Assembly (NCBI RefSeq): GCF_002944405.1
Contig: NZ_CP024307.1
Location: 1,818,501-1,882,500, forward strand
Direction of reading: 5' to 3'
From: Sinorhizobium fredii
GTDB lineage: Bacteria; Pseudomonadota; Alphaproteobacteria; Rhizobiales; Rhizobiaceae
Length of the DNA stretch: 64,000 bases
Part shown: positions 48,603 to 55,829 of the stretch, piece by piece
Layout of the letters: each line of letters opens with the position of its first letter
Numbering within the stretch: the first letter of the stretch is position 1
Position numbers and translations under genes: made by a program
Notes under the pieces: model-generated
Seen by the model: the letters and a program-made list of their open reading frames with translations, nothing else
Told to the model about the DNA's origin: nothing
Databases searched by the model: none

Positions 48603-48847
48603 CAGACGTTCCTTTCGTGGGCGACGAGTTCCTGAACCCGGTTGGCATTCCAGAGGCCGGCCGCGAGCACGCCGCAGAAGGCCGCGAGGAAGATCAGGAA
48701 CATGGCGGCGGTGTAATAGGCCCGGTTGGATTGCTTCAGCGCGTCCAGGTCGATGTTGCGGGCCGGCGGGAGTGCGCAGGTTCCGCACTCGCAGTAGCGA
48801 TTGGGCGGGTCGCATGCGTAGGCGATGGAAGAGGTCTTTCCGACCAT
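48602..48847 (-). CDS. Small phage membrane protein
   Basis: 81 residues. N-terminal Cys-rich segment (AYACDPPNRYCECGTCALPP), then one membrane helix (YYTAAMFLIFLAAFCGVLAAG). Possible metal-binding Cys cluster outside the membrane. Its ATG overlaps the stop of the upstream gene (TGATG). Function unknown. Confidence 0.72.
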   Translation of the reverse strand: MVGKTSSIAYACDPPNRYCECGTCALPPARNIDLDALKQSNRAYYTAAMFLIFLAAFCGVLAAGLWNANRVQELVAHERNV

Positions 48848-49044
48848 CACGCGAGCCTCCGGTTCACGATGGCCGTGACAGCGTCCTGCTGCTCGTCGTT
48901 GAGCTTCATGAACGTGCCGTGCGGGTCCTGTTGGAAATCGCGCCAGCGCTTCTCAGAGAGCGGGCCGGCCACCTCGATCTCGTGCCGATCGATGCAGCAG
49001 AGCTCGGCAATGATGGTGCGCATGTTCGAGGAGGTGAGCGTCAC
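48847..49044 (-). CDS. Small phage protein
   Basis: 65 residues if the GTG at 49044 is used (GTGA overlap with the upstream stop); ATG 49023 (MRTIIAELCCIDR) is an alternative. Contains LSEKRWRDFQQDPHGTFMKL and DEQQDAVTAIVNRRL. No family recognised. Confidence 0.65.
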   Translation of the reverse strand: MTLTSSNMRTIIAELCCIDRHEIEVAGPLSEKRWRDFQQDPHGTFMKLNDEQQDAVTAIVNRRLA

Positions 49045-49271
49045 GCTGCAGCCCTTTCCTTGAAAGAGGCCAGCGCGTCGAAGTCGGGGTATTCGGCGTA
49101 GCGCTGGAACTGCTCGACGGTCGTGCCGGGCAGGTAGGCGCACTCTTCGATAGCGTCCTGCTCGCAGCGGAACTCCGCCGCGTCATCGCGCTCGTAGGAG
49201 AAGAAACCCTCATCGGTCAGGACGCGGCCGACCTCGTCTTCAATGCGGTAGCGGGTAACCATCGTGCCCAT
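49041..49271 (-). CDS. First gene of the leftward operon, hypothetical
   Basis: 76 residues, MGTMVTRYRIEDEVGRVLTD then FFSYERDDAAEFRCEQDAIE. Chosen ATG 49271 has AAGGGG about seven bases upstream; ATG 49262 is an alternative. It follows the operator region directly, so it is likely the first early leftward gene expressed after induction. No function recognised. Confidence 0.68.
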   Translation of the reverse strand: MGTMVTRYRIEDEVGRVLTDEGFFSYERDDAAEFRCEQDAIEECAYLPGTTVEQFQRYAEYPDFDALASFKERAAA

Positions 49272-49317
49272 GTCCAAACCCCTTCGGCAGGAAGTTGCCG
49301 TGTCGATAGGAGGACTA

Positions 49318-49331
49318 TAGGAAAAAGCCTA
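49318..49331. promoter_or_regulatory. Probable repressor operator, copy 1 (left)
   Basis: TAGG-AAAAAG-CCTA, an inverted repeat with a six-base spacer, 47 bases upstream of the first leftward gene. The same arrangement recurs at 49353 and 50834, next to both control regions. Confidence 0.72.
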
Positions 49332-49352
49332 TTTGTATGTCAATAGGAAAAA

Positions 49353-49366
49353 TAGGAATTAGCCTA
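49353..49366. promoter_or_regulatory. Probable repressor operator, copy 2 (left)
   Basis: TAGG-AATTAG-CCTA, centre-to-centre 35 bases from copy 1. A half site TAGG at 49344 lies between them. Confidence 0.72.
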
Positions 49367-49756
49367 TACGCGATAGGTTTTTCTCTGGAAGAGGCCTGGC
49401 GTGAACGTTTCCGAGGCGGACTATCCAAATAACGAAATGTTATCCAAGTACGGAAAAAGTGACCGTTCGATTCAGGCACAAAAGCTGTGCCGCGATGAGC
49501 CGAAATCGCCGGAAACTTGAGTATTCCCTAAACTACGATCCAGAGAACCCCAGAAAAGTGCCGGCGAATAAGCAGTGGATTGTTAGAAAACTGTCTTAAA
49601 GGTTGAGGCGCTCGGCGCTCGGTCGCGGAAAGTATGACAGTTCTGTGACAACCCACAAATGTTCACTTAAAGAAATACTTCTGTCGGAACATGCAACTGC
49701 TGCGTTAACGTGCAGGGCGTACCCAAAATCGGTAAGCTGTTGCAGCGAGGCGCAAA

Positions 49757-50113
49757 ATGCATGAGCTATTTAATCCGAACCTTCCGCCCGAAGCTCTCCT
49801 GTCTGGTCGCTTCCGCATCCATGCGGTGAAATCCGACGCGATGGAGCCGGCGCTCCGCGGAGGGCGCGATTATGCGCTTCTCGCACCGGTGACTGCATAC
49901 CAGGGAGAGGGGACTTATCTCATCGACGACGGCCTTTCGCTCGACCTATACCGCGTGACCAACACGCTGGAGAAAGGCGGCGCCCTTCGTCTGTCCAGGG
50001 AAAACCCGCGCTACGGATCGAAGACGATCGGCAGGGAGGATTTCAACGAAAGGGTTGTCGGGATCGTCGTGGCTGACATCAAGGTTCGAAACGAGCGGTT
50101 TCTCGCCGGCTAG
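49757..50113 (+). CDS. S24-fold protein without catalytic residues or HTH domain
   Basis: 118 residues. It aligns with the C-terminal half of CI/LexA-type repressors: IHAVKSDAMEPALRGGRDYA matches G-D-S-M-x-P-x-L-x-x-G-D, but the nucleophile Ser is Ala28, and the general-base Lys of V-K-R-L is Tyr65 (SLDLYRV). The end FNERVVGIVVADIKV is the family's last strand. No HTH. It faces the repressor gene head-on, both stop codons lying in one CTAG at 50110-50113. Could be a pseudo-protease that dimerises with the repressor; function is inferred. Confidence 0.82.
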   Translation: MHELFNPNLPPEALLSGRFRIHAVKSDAMEPALRGGRDYALLAPVTAYQGEGTYLIDDGLSLDLYRVTNTLEKGGALRLSRENPRYGSKTIGREDFNERVVGIVVADIKVRNERFLAG

Positions 50114-50796
50114 ACGGTGAAGCGCCCGATGTACCGGCCAACGATGTGGATTTCGTCGAGAGTGAACTCGCGCTCCGAATGGCGCGGGTTATCGGAGATT
50201 ATCTTCACGGTCACCGTCTCGGCGCCCGGGCGCGATGTCACCTCGAGCCGCTTCACGACGACGCCGCCGAATTCATCCGCAAGAGCGTAGATGCCATCCG
50301 GTGACGGCACTCGGTGGCGCGTATCGATGAAGACGACATCGCCGTCTGCGATCGTCGGCGACATGGAGTCCCCCTGGGCAGGGAACGCCGCGACGTGCAG
50401 GGCTTTGACGCCCATCCTCGCCAGCATCCACTCGGGAAGGCGCCAGTGATCGCGGACAACTTCTTTCGCGAAGGTGATGCCGTTCCGGCTGGTTTGCTCG
50501 AGAGCACTGAAACCGCCGGCGCCGAGGCCTGCGACCAGGTCAATCTCGGGAATGTCCTTGCTCTTGTCATCGGCAGACCGGCTGTCGGTCCGTTCAGGAG
50601 CTCCCAAATCGCCTTCCGGCAAGTCCAGGATTTCCGAGAGGCGTGAGCGGACATCCTCTTTGAGCTTGGCCGGAATGTTCCTCTCCATGAACTGCTGCAT
50701 GTAGGCCGCGTTCTTCCCAAGCTCCAGCGAGACCTCTTTGTAATTCAGGCCTCGCTCCTGCATCCGCTTCAGAATCGTTCGTCTCACCTGGTCCAT
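50110..50796 (-). CDS. CI-like phage repressor (S24 peptidase, self-cleaving type)
   Basis: 228 residues. N-terminal HTH (about 1-55: LNYKEVSLELGKNAAYMQQF), a linker with VAGLGAGG around 88-95 (candidate Ala-Gly cleavage site), and an S24 domain with catalytic Ser144 in QGDSMSPTI and Lys182 in VVVKRLEV. Controls lysogeny; RecA-stimulated self-cleavage is expected from the family. Divergent from the Cro-like gene; the 85-base gap carries operator copy 3. Confidence 0.92.
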   Translation of the reverse strand: MDQVRRTILKRMQERGLNYKEVSLELGKNAAYMQQFMERNIPAKLKEDVRSRLSEILDLPEGDLGAPERTDSRSADDKSKDIPEIDLVAGLGAGGFSALEQTSRNGITFAKEVVRDHWRLPEWMLARMGVKALHVAAFPAQGDSMSPTIADGDVVFIDTRHRVPSPDGIYALADEFGGVVVKRLEVTSRPGAETVTVKIISDNPRHSEREFTLDEIHIVGRYIGRFTV

Positions 50797-50833
50797 GAAA
50801 AAATCACTGGCATAGGAATTGACAGGAAGCGAA

Positions 50834-50847
50834 TAGGAATGTACCTA
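50834..50847. promoter_or_regulatory. Probable repressor operator, copy 3 (between ci and cro)
   Basis: TAGG-AATGTA-CCTA in the gap between the divergent repressor and Cro-like genes. A half site TAGG is at 50813 and an inverted pair CCTA-T-TAGG at 50864-50872 just before the Cro-like start. Confidence 0.75.
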
Positions 50848-50881
50848 TCATTATAGTGATAGTCCTATTAGGAATTGGGCG

Positions 50882-51082
50882 GTGTCCGAACTCGAAGCTT
50901 TCAAGACCACGGTGGAAACCTTCATCGCCGATCGGAACATGACGCCGACGCAGTTCGGCAAGCAGTTCGCAGGCGATCCGCTTTTCGTCTTCCAGCTGAG
51001 AGACGGGCGCGAACCGAGGACGCAGACGCGCGAGCGCATCCTGCAGGCGATGGAAGCTTCGGAACAGGAGAATGCGGCATGA
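50882..51082 (+). CDS. Cro-like HTH regulator
   Basis: 66 residues. GTG start at 50882. The HTH is at about 18-50: RNMTPTQFGKQFAGDPLFVF then QLRDGREPRTQTRERILQAM, the lambda-repressor-like fold with a Q-F-G turn. Placed divergent from the repressor, right at the operator; the classic Cro position. GGAATTGGGC precedes the start. Confidence 0.82.
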   Translation: MSELEAFKTTVETFIADRNMTPTQFGKQFAGDPLFVFQLRDGREPRTQTRERILQAMEASEQENAA

Positions 51083-51084
51083 CG

Positions 51085-51345
51085 TCACTTCTCCTCAAGC
51101 GCCCGCATGTCTCGGCAGAGCTGCCATGCAACGTCCTTCGGCATCCTCAGGCGAACCGCGATAACCGCCTTCTCCACGCCATCGCCGTTTCGGGAGAGTG
51201 TGGCGAACGTCAATCGGATGATGCCGTCGACTTCCTCGATCTCGGTAACGATGTCGCTGAAGAGCGCCGGAGCGCCGTGGTCGTAGATCGGTGCGATCCC
51301 GTCCGGCCCTCCCTTGAACCGGGTTTTGCCGACCGTCTGCTTCAT
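51085..51345 (-). CDS. Hypothetical phage protein on the minus strand
   Basis: 86 residues, MKQTVGKTRFKGGPDGIAPI then ALFSDIVTEIEEVDGIIRLT and AVRLRMPKDVAWQLCRDMRA. Reads as a compact protein, perhaps DUF3467-like, but this is not certain. It lies between the Cro-like gene and the GapR-like gene, against the direction of the early operon, ending two bases after cro. Confidence 0.65.
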   Translation of the reverse strand: MKQTVGKTRFKGGPDGIAPIYDHGAPALFSDIVTEIEEVDGIIRLTFATLSRNGDGVEKAVIAVRLRMPKDVAWQLCRDMRALEEK

Positions 51346-51416
51346 GCTGGTTCCCCCTCTATTGGTTGGCGTGCTCGGCGCGCTTCGATCGACGAGATGA
51401 ATGCGAGGGCGGCGCG

Positions 51417-52184
51417 ATGACCTCCGACGCCCAGATCAGAGCGTTCATCGACCGCATCCTTCGACTGAAGGAAGAGCAGGACACGATCGGCGAGGACATC
51501 CGCGACATCTACGCGGAAGCAAAGGGAATGGGCTTCGACAAGACCGCCATGGGCAACGTCGTGGCGCATCTCCGCAAAGTCTCCAAGAAGGGCCATGACA
51601 CCGTCGCCGAGCAGGGCGCCATCTTCGACCTGTACCTGGCTGCTTACGAGGGCAACGGCTCTCATGCGCCTGCGCCTGCGCGCACACGAGAAAACATTGA
51701 GAAATTTGACGCCGAGACCGGCGAAATCCTCGACGACAATCAAGTTCCCGAGCGCGAGCAATCGCGGGGCAATGGATCGCGTGACCATCAGCACGTCTAT
51801 TCCCGGCAGACTGATGGGGCCAGGCATGGAGGGCAAGACGGAGTGCCTGCGGGCGCCGACCATGCAGGGGAGGCCGCCGCGAATGCACAAGGCCTCCCCA
51901 CCAGTTCCGAGATCCCCATCGACGAGCGCGAAACCGACCGCGAGGCGGCGGACACTCACGCCGGCGCCAACGCAGGAGGACCCGATGTAGACCGCAGCGC
52001 GGAGCGCGCCACCGCCGCACGTAACGAAGCGGATGCCACCGTCACTCCGGCATCCGCTTTCACCGCCAAGCCCAGAAGCGCACTCCGGCCGAACTGCCGG
52101 AACCCTGAAGCATGCGCCGGCTATGGCGACCGTCACTGCCATGCCTGCACCGTTGCGAAGCGCCAGCAAGAGGAAGTCGCCTAA
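51417..52184 (+). CDS. GapR-like (DUF2312) protein with long Cys-ended tail
   Basis: 255 residues. Residues 1-80 match GapR/DUF2312: AFIDRILRLKEEQDTIGEDI, YAEAKGMGFDKTAMGNVVAH and AIFDLYLAAYEG. GapR binds overtwisted DNA and acts in alphaproteobacterial replication and chromosome organisation. Unlike the 90-residue host proteins this one continues with about 150 low-complexity polar residues and ends in CRNPEACAGYGDRHCHACTV, a Cys/His cluster like a zinc site. First gene of the rightward early run. Confidence 0.85.
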   Translation: MTSDAQIRAFIDRILRLKEEQDTIGEDIRDIYAEAKGMGFDKTAMGNVVAHLRKVSKKGHDTVAEQGAIFDLYLAAYEGNGSHAPAPARTRENIEKFDAETGEILDDNQVPEREQSRGNGSRDHQHVYSRQTDGARHGGQDGVPAGADHAGEAAANAQGLPTSSEIPIDERETDREAADTHAGANAGGPDVDRSAERATAARNEADATVTPASAFTAKPRSALRPNCRNPEACAGYGDRHCHACTVAKRQQEEVA

Positions 52185-52547
52185 ATGTTCAACGCCTTTG
52201 TCCGCCTCTCCAAAGCTGAAGGCGCCATGGCGCAGCGCGCGATTGAAAAGGGCGTCGGTCTCGATCGCGCCCAGGTGTCTCGCACGGAGCTTTCGCAGAT
52301 GGTCGCCGACTTCACCGCCAAGAAAGGCGTGCGCCGGTTCGATCAAGGCGAATCCGGCTCCTACGACGGCGTGCAGAGTTTCCTGCTGTCCCGCGGCTAC
52401 GAGCTGCGCCGCCGCGTCCACAAGTTCGAACTGAAGAAGGTCGGAACGGGCGGCCGCGCGAAGAGCATGGATTGGGACAGCGTCCTCGACTTCGTCGACC
52501 AGCTGCGCGTCTCCGAAGGACGCGAGCCGCTCAGGAGGGCCGCGTAA
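52185..52547 (+). CDS. Hypothetical phage protein
   Basis: 120 residues, starting right after the GapR-like stop. Helical part VRLSKAEGAMAQRAIEKGVG, then QMVADFTAKKGVRRFDQGES and a basic half RRRVHKFELKKVGTGGRAKS. No family recognised; basic C-terminal part may bind DNA. Its TAA overlaps the next ATG (TAATG). Confidence 0.72.
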   Translation: MFNAFVRLSKAEGAMAQRAIEKGVGLDRAQVSRTELSQMVADFTAKKGVRRFDQGESGSYDGVQSFLLSRGYELRRRVHKFELKKVGTGGRAKSMDWDSVLDFVDQLRVSEGREPLRRAA

Positions 52548-52642
52548 TGCCACTGATGTTCTTCCTGTTACCGGTGTTCCCAATGTTCCCGTTCGTCGCC
52601 GTGCTGGCGGTTTGGGAAGACATGCGGGCGTCGAGGCAATGA
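52547..52642 (+). CDS. Tiny hydrophobic phage protein (31 residues)
   Basis: Reads MPLMFFLLPVFPMFPFVAVL then AVWEDMRASRQ, a single membrane helix. Start overlaps the upstream stop (TAATG), with AGGAGG 11 bases upstream. Probably a small membrane protein of unknown role; homologues are needed to confirm it. Confidence 0.5.
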   Translation: MPLMFFLLPVFPMFPFVAVLAVWEDMRASRQ

Positions 52643-52690
52643 ATGCGCTCGATTTCGGCAACGACGAGCGGATCAAGAAGGGGGTCTCCC

Positions 52691-52822
52691 ATGTCTAGTT
52701 CTCTTTCGGTCACCATTGCCACCACCGGCGCGACGATCTGGCTTCTGCTGTTGCTGATGCCTTTTCTGTCCCGGTTCATCGCCCATGAATTCCGCCGCCG
52801 CGGATACACGGCAAAGGATTGA
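52691..52822 (+). CDS. Small phage membrane protein (43 residues)
   Basis: MSSSLSVTIATTGATIWLLL, then a membrane helix continuing LLMPFLSRFIAHEF and a basic tail RRRGYTAKD. AAGGGGG lies six bases before the ATG, a strong ribosome site. Lies 48 bases after the 31-residue gene, so the two form a small membrane-protein pair. Confidence 0.6.
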   Translation: MSSSLSVTIATTGATIWLLLLLMPFLSRFIAHEFRRRGYTAKD

Positions 52823-53146
52823 GCGCTTTCACCTCCTCCCGAGGCGCTCAACGCTGGTCCCGGTCCTCCTCCTCCCGATCGGGGCCAGCAACTCTCAACC
52901 TGATGCGCTTGTTCGCCAGGTTCATGACCACGGCTCGAACAGCGACACCCAAGGGAATGGGAGCCGGCGACGAGGTCACGTCGCCGGCAGTAGGGGCGGA
53001 CGTTGCGGCGGAGCCCCTACGAAACGGAAAGACTTGGGAGGGACCGGAAGCCGTTGGCGCGGTCCGGTCCTCTCCATCGGAAGTAATGCCTGTGCGCATC
53101 ACGCTTCTCCTTCGACACGAGAACGATCGCACAGGGAGTTTCGGAA
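52823..53146. other. 324-base region without a convincing gene
   Basis: Overlapping open frames occur in several frames on both strands, all Arg/Ser/Pro-rich and without a good ribosome site. I see no repeat or hairpin of note. It may hold a small gene I cannot recognise. Confidence 0.35.
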
Positions 53147-53521
53147 ATGTCCGAAAACGCATCGGAGAAGTCAGAAATGTCTACTTTAGTTTTTTGCAAA
53201 GATGCTCTGAGGAGGGAGATTGCCCCTCCATCGATCGGCAGCGTCAAGGAACGCATTTCTCACGCCGCTCGCCAGCTAGGCTGGTCTTACACGCGCACCA
53301 AAGACGCTTGGTACGCGGATCCCCGCATTTCAATCAAGCCTGAAGAGCTGTTCCGCGTCGAAGCGGTCAGCGGGCTTCTCTATCAGGCACGACAGGAGCT
53401 CCGAAAGAATGACGATGCAATCGCAAGGGCCACAGCCCTCCTTGGTGGCGAGGATACGCATCTCGTTCGCTCGATCGTTGCTGCGGTTCGCGCGGCGCTT
53501 GGCATACGCCATCGCGCCTGA
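53147..53521 (+). CDS. Hypothetical phage protein
   Basis: 124 residues, MSENASEKSEMSTLVFCKDA and then a helix-rich core: ERISHAARQLGWSYTRTKDA, YADPRISIKPEELFRVEAVS and AATALLGGEDTHLVRSIVA-like. ARQLGWSYTRTKDAWYADPR might be a DNA-binding turn. GGGAG is eight bases upstream. Directly before the methyltransferase gene. Confidence 0.7.
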   Translation: MSENASEKSEMSTLVFCKDALRREIAPPSIGSVKERISHAARQLGWSYTRTKDAWYADPRISIKPEELFRVEAVSGLLYQARQELRKNDDAIARATALLGGEDTHLVRSIVAAVRAALGIRHRA

Positions 53522-53547
53522 GCTGCGGGAAGAGGAGGGCGACAGAG

Positions 53548-55647
53548 ATGTTCCGAACTGATCTTTTCGCAGAAACCAGCGCCAATGCTTTGATGGCTTC
53601 CGCCTATGTCGGAACGCCTCTGATCATCGACAGCTTCGCCGGCGGCGGCGGGGCCTCGACGGGCATAGAGATGGCGCTCGGCCGCTCTCCCGACATCGCC
53701 ATCAACCACAATCCGGAGGCGCTGGCGCTGCATGCGGCGAACCATCCGGAGACGCATCACCTTTCCGAGAACGTCTATCGCGTCGACCCGCTCGATCATC
53801 TCAAGGGCAAGCATGTCGGCCTCGCCTGGTTCTCACCGGACTGTAAGCACTTCTCCAAGGCCAAGGGGGGCAAGCCGGTAGAGCGCAACATCCGCGATCT
53901 CTGCTGGATCATTCCCGGCTGGATCAAACGCATCCAGCAAAGCGGCGGGCGCGTCGATGTGGTCATCATGGAGAACGTCGAGGAGTTCAAGGATTACGGG
54001 CCGCTCGTCGAGACCGATCGCGGCCTAATGCCCGATCCGGAGCGCAAGGGCGAAAGCTTTCAGAAGTGGTGCAAGCAGTTGCGCCGGCTGGGCGGCCGGA
54101 TCGAACATCGCGAGCTGCGAGCCTGCGACTATGGCGCCCCGACGATCCGCAAGCGGCTGTTCGTCATCATCCGATTCGACCGGTTGCCGATCGTCTGGCC
54201 AGAGCCGACGCATGGCAGCCCGACCGATCCCGACGTGATCTCCGGCAAGAAACTTCCGTGGCGGACTGCCGCGGAGTGCATCGACTGGTCTCTGCCTTGC
54301 CCGTCGATCTTCGACACGTCGGCAGAGATCTGGGAAAAGCATGCGCTGCGCGCTGTGCGACCGCTAGCAGACGCGACGATGGCAAGAGTGGCGCGCGGCA
54401 TGAAGCGCTACGTGCTGGATGCGCAGAAGCCGTTCCTCGTCAACCTGACGCACGGCGTCCGGCTCGAGGGAATGGAGCAGCCTTTCAACGTCATCACCGG
54501 GGCCCATCGCGGGGAGAAGGCTGTCGTTTCTCCCTACGTCGCCTCTTACTACAGCCACACCGACGGTCGCTCGGAGCGCACCTCAGAACTAAACGACCCG
54601 CTAGCGGTCATTCCTACAGAAAACCGTCACGCTCTCGTCGCCCCGCATCTGATGACGATGCGGAACGCCGGCAAGCCGTTCAACGGTGCGGATGAGCCGA
54701 CGCACACGATCACTGCCGGCGGCGCAGGGCTGACGCTTGTCGCGCCCGTTCTAACTGCCGCGCAACAGGGCGGCTCAGTTCGGTCTGTCGAAGATCCGCA
54801 TCACACAATTACCGCCAGCAGTAAGGATCAGAACTCAGTCATCGTCCCGACGCTTGTCGGTTGCGGCGGCAGGGCAGGGCAGAGCCGGCCGCGCGGTGGC
54901 GATGAGCCGACGGGAACGATCACTTCGAAGGCAGACGGCTGCGTAGCCGTCGCTTTTATGGCGCAGCACAACAACGACAGTCGACGCATCGGTGGCGTCA
55001 ACCCCGGCCGCGCAGCTGACGAGCCTTTGGCTACCATCACCCAATCAGGAAGCCAGCAGAACCTCGTCAGTGCCTTCGTTGCTCGCCAGTTCGGCACCTC
55101 GACGGGGCACGCGATCGACGAACCGGCCGCGACGGTTATGGCGGATGGCGGCGGCAAGTCGCAGCTCGTCGTGCCGTACCTGCAGGCCTACTACGGAACC
55201 GGCGACGGCCAGCATGAGACCGAGCCGATGCGGACAGTCACGACGAAGGATCGCCACGGCCATGTCGAGGCTACCGTCGGCGCGCCGCCCTTCACCGATG
55301 CGCAGGCCGATCGCGCGCGGCAGGTCGCCGACTTCATGCGCGCGCACGGTTTCTGGGACGATCGCGAGTTCGTCACCGTGGAGATCGGGGCGGATACCTT
55401 CGTCATCGTCGACATCGGCATGCGGATGCTGACACCGCGCGAGCTCTACAACGCGCAAGGCTTCCCGTCGGATTACAGGATTGATGGCGCTTGGGATTAC
55501 CAGGGCGAAGGCACCGGACCGGTCTGGCGCGAATTCTCGAAATCGGTGCAGGTCTCCTGCGTCGGCAATTCCGTCTCGCCGCCGGTCGCCTGCGCGCTCG
55601 TCGCAGCCAATTGCGGGCACCTGGCGGTGCAGGAGGTGGCTGCATGA
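53548..55647 (+). CDS. DNA cytosine-C5 methyltransferase with repeat-built target recognition region
   Basis: 699 residues. Motif I DSFAGGGGASTGIE (28-41), motif IV with catalytic Cys99 (FSPDCKHFSKAKG), motif VI MENVEEF (141-147), motif VIII RACDYGAPTIRKRLFVI (191-207), IX LTPRELYNAQGFP and X VGNSVSPPVA near the end. Between VIII and IX (about 310-575) are eight repeats of 33-40 residues, each starting with D/E-P and T-I-T (DEPTHTITAGG, EDPHHTITASS, DEPTGTITSKA, DEPLATITQSG). Likely protects phage DNA or changes host methylation. No restriction enzyme is adjacent. Confidence 0.93.
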   Translation: MFRTDLFAETSANALMASAYVGTPLIIDSFAGGGGASTGIEMALGRSPDIAINHNPEALALHAANHPETHHLSENVYRVDPLDHLKGKHVGLAWFSPDCKHFSKAKGGKPVERNIRDLCWIIPGWIKRIQQSGGRVDVVIMENVEEFKDYGPLVETDRGLMPDPERKGESFQKWCKQLRRLGGRIEHRELRACDYGAPTIRKRLFVIIRFDRLPIVWPEPTHGSPTDPDVISGKKLPWRTAAECIDWSLPCPSIFDTSAEIWEKHALRAVRPLADATMARVARGMKRYVLDAQKPFLVNLTHGVRLEGMEQPFNVITGAHRGEKAVVSPYVASYYSHTDGRSERTSELNDPLAVIPTENRHALVAPHLMTMRNAGKPFNGADEPTHTITAGGAGLTLVAPVLTAAQQGGSVRSVEDPHHTITASSKDQNSVIVPTLVGCGGRAGQSRPRGGDEPTGTITSKADGCVAVAFMAQHNNDSRRIGGVNPGRAADEPLATITQSGSQQNLVSAFVARQFGTSTGHAIDEPAATVMADGGGKSQLVVPYLQAYYGTGDGQHETEPMRTVTTKDRHGHVEATVGAPPFTDAQADRARQVADFMRAHGFWDDREFVTVEIGADTFVIVDIGMRMLTPRELYNAQGFPSDYRIDGAWDYQGEGTGPVWREFSKSVQVSCVGNSVSPPVACALVAANCGHLAVQEVAA

Positions 55648-55829
55648 GCATCTCCACCCCCGAAATCGTTGAATGGGCAGAACGCCAGATAGCGCAAAAG
55701 CGCACCTGGCTCGAATGCCACGGCCCGAGTTCTAAGCGTCCTCGTCCAGAAAATGAGAGCGACACCAAGCTGCGCGATATCGCCATGCTCGACGAGGTGA
55801 TCCGGCTTGCAAGGGGGAGGGCGGCATGA
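55644..55829 (+). CDS. Small phage protein between methyltransferase genes
   Basis: 61 residues. MSISTPEIVEWAERQIAQKR then DTKLRDIAMLDEVIRLARGR. Helical. ATG overlaps the stop of the cytosine methyltransferase (ATGA), and its stop overlaps the adenine methyltransferase start. No family recognised. Confidence 0.7.
   Translation: MSISTPEIVEWAERQIAQKRTWLECHGPSSKRPRPENESDTKLRDIAMLDEVIRLARGRAA

Larger units (their letters stand above)
49272..49756. other. Left control region of the prophage (operators, divergent promoters)
   Basis: About 485 bases without genes. The end next to the leftward operon holds two full TAGG-N6-CCTA sites and extra half sites (49307, 49344, 49374). The rest is comparatively AT-rich with no clear repeat. 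It also carries the promoter of the plus-strand S24-like gene at 49757. Confidence 0.7.

Noticed and set aside
52819..53343. 174-codon plus-strand frame
   Set aside because: Low-complexity start, runs out of frame into the gene at 53147 that has a good ribosome site and better protein character.
54475..55273. CRISPR-like or DNA tandem repeat
   Set aside because: The repetition is at protein level with variable spacing and degenerate DNA; it lies inside the methyltransferase gene. No CRISPR array was seen in the window.
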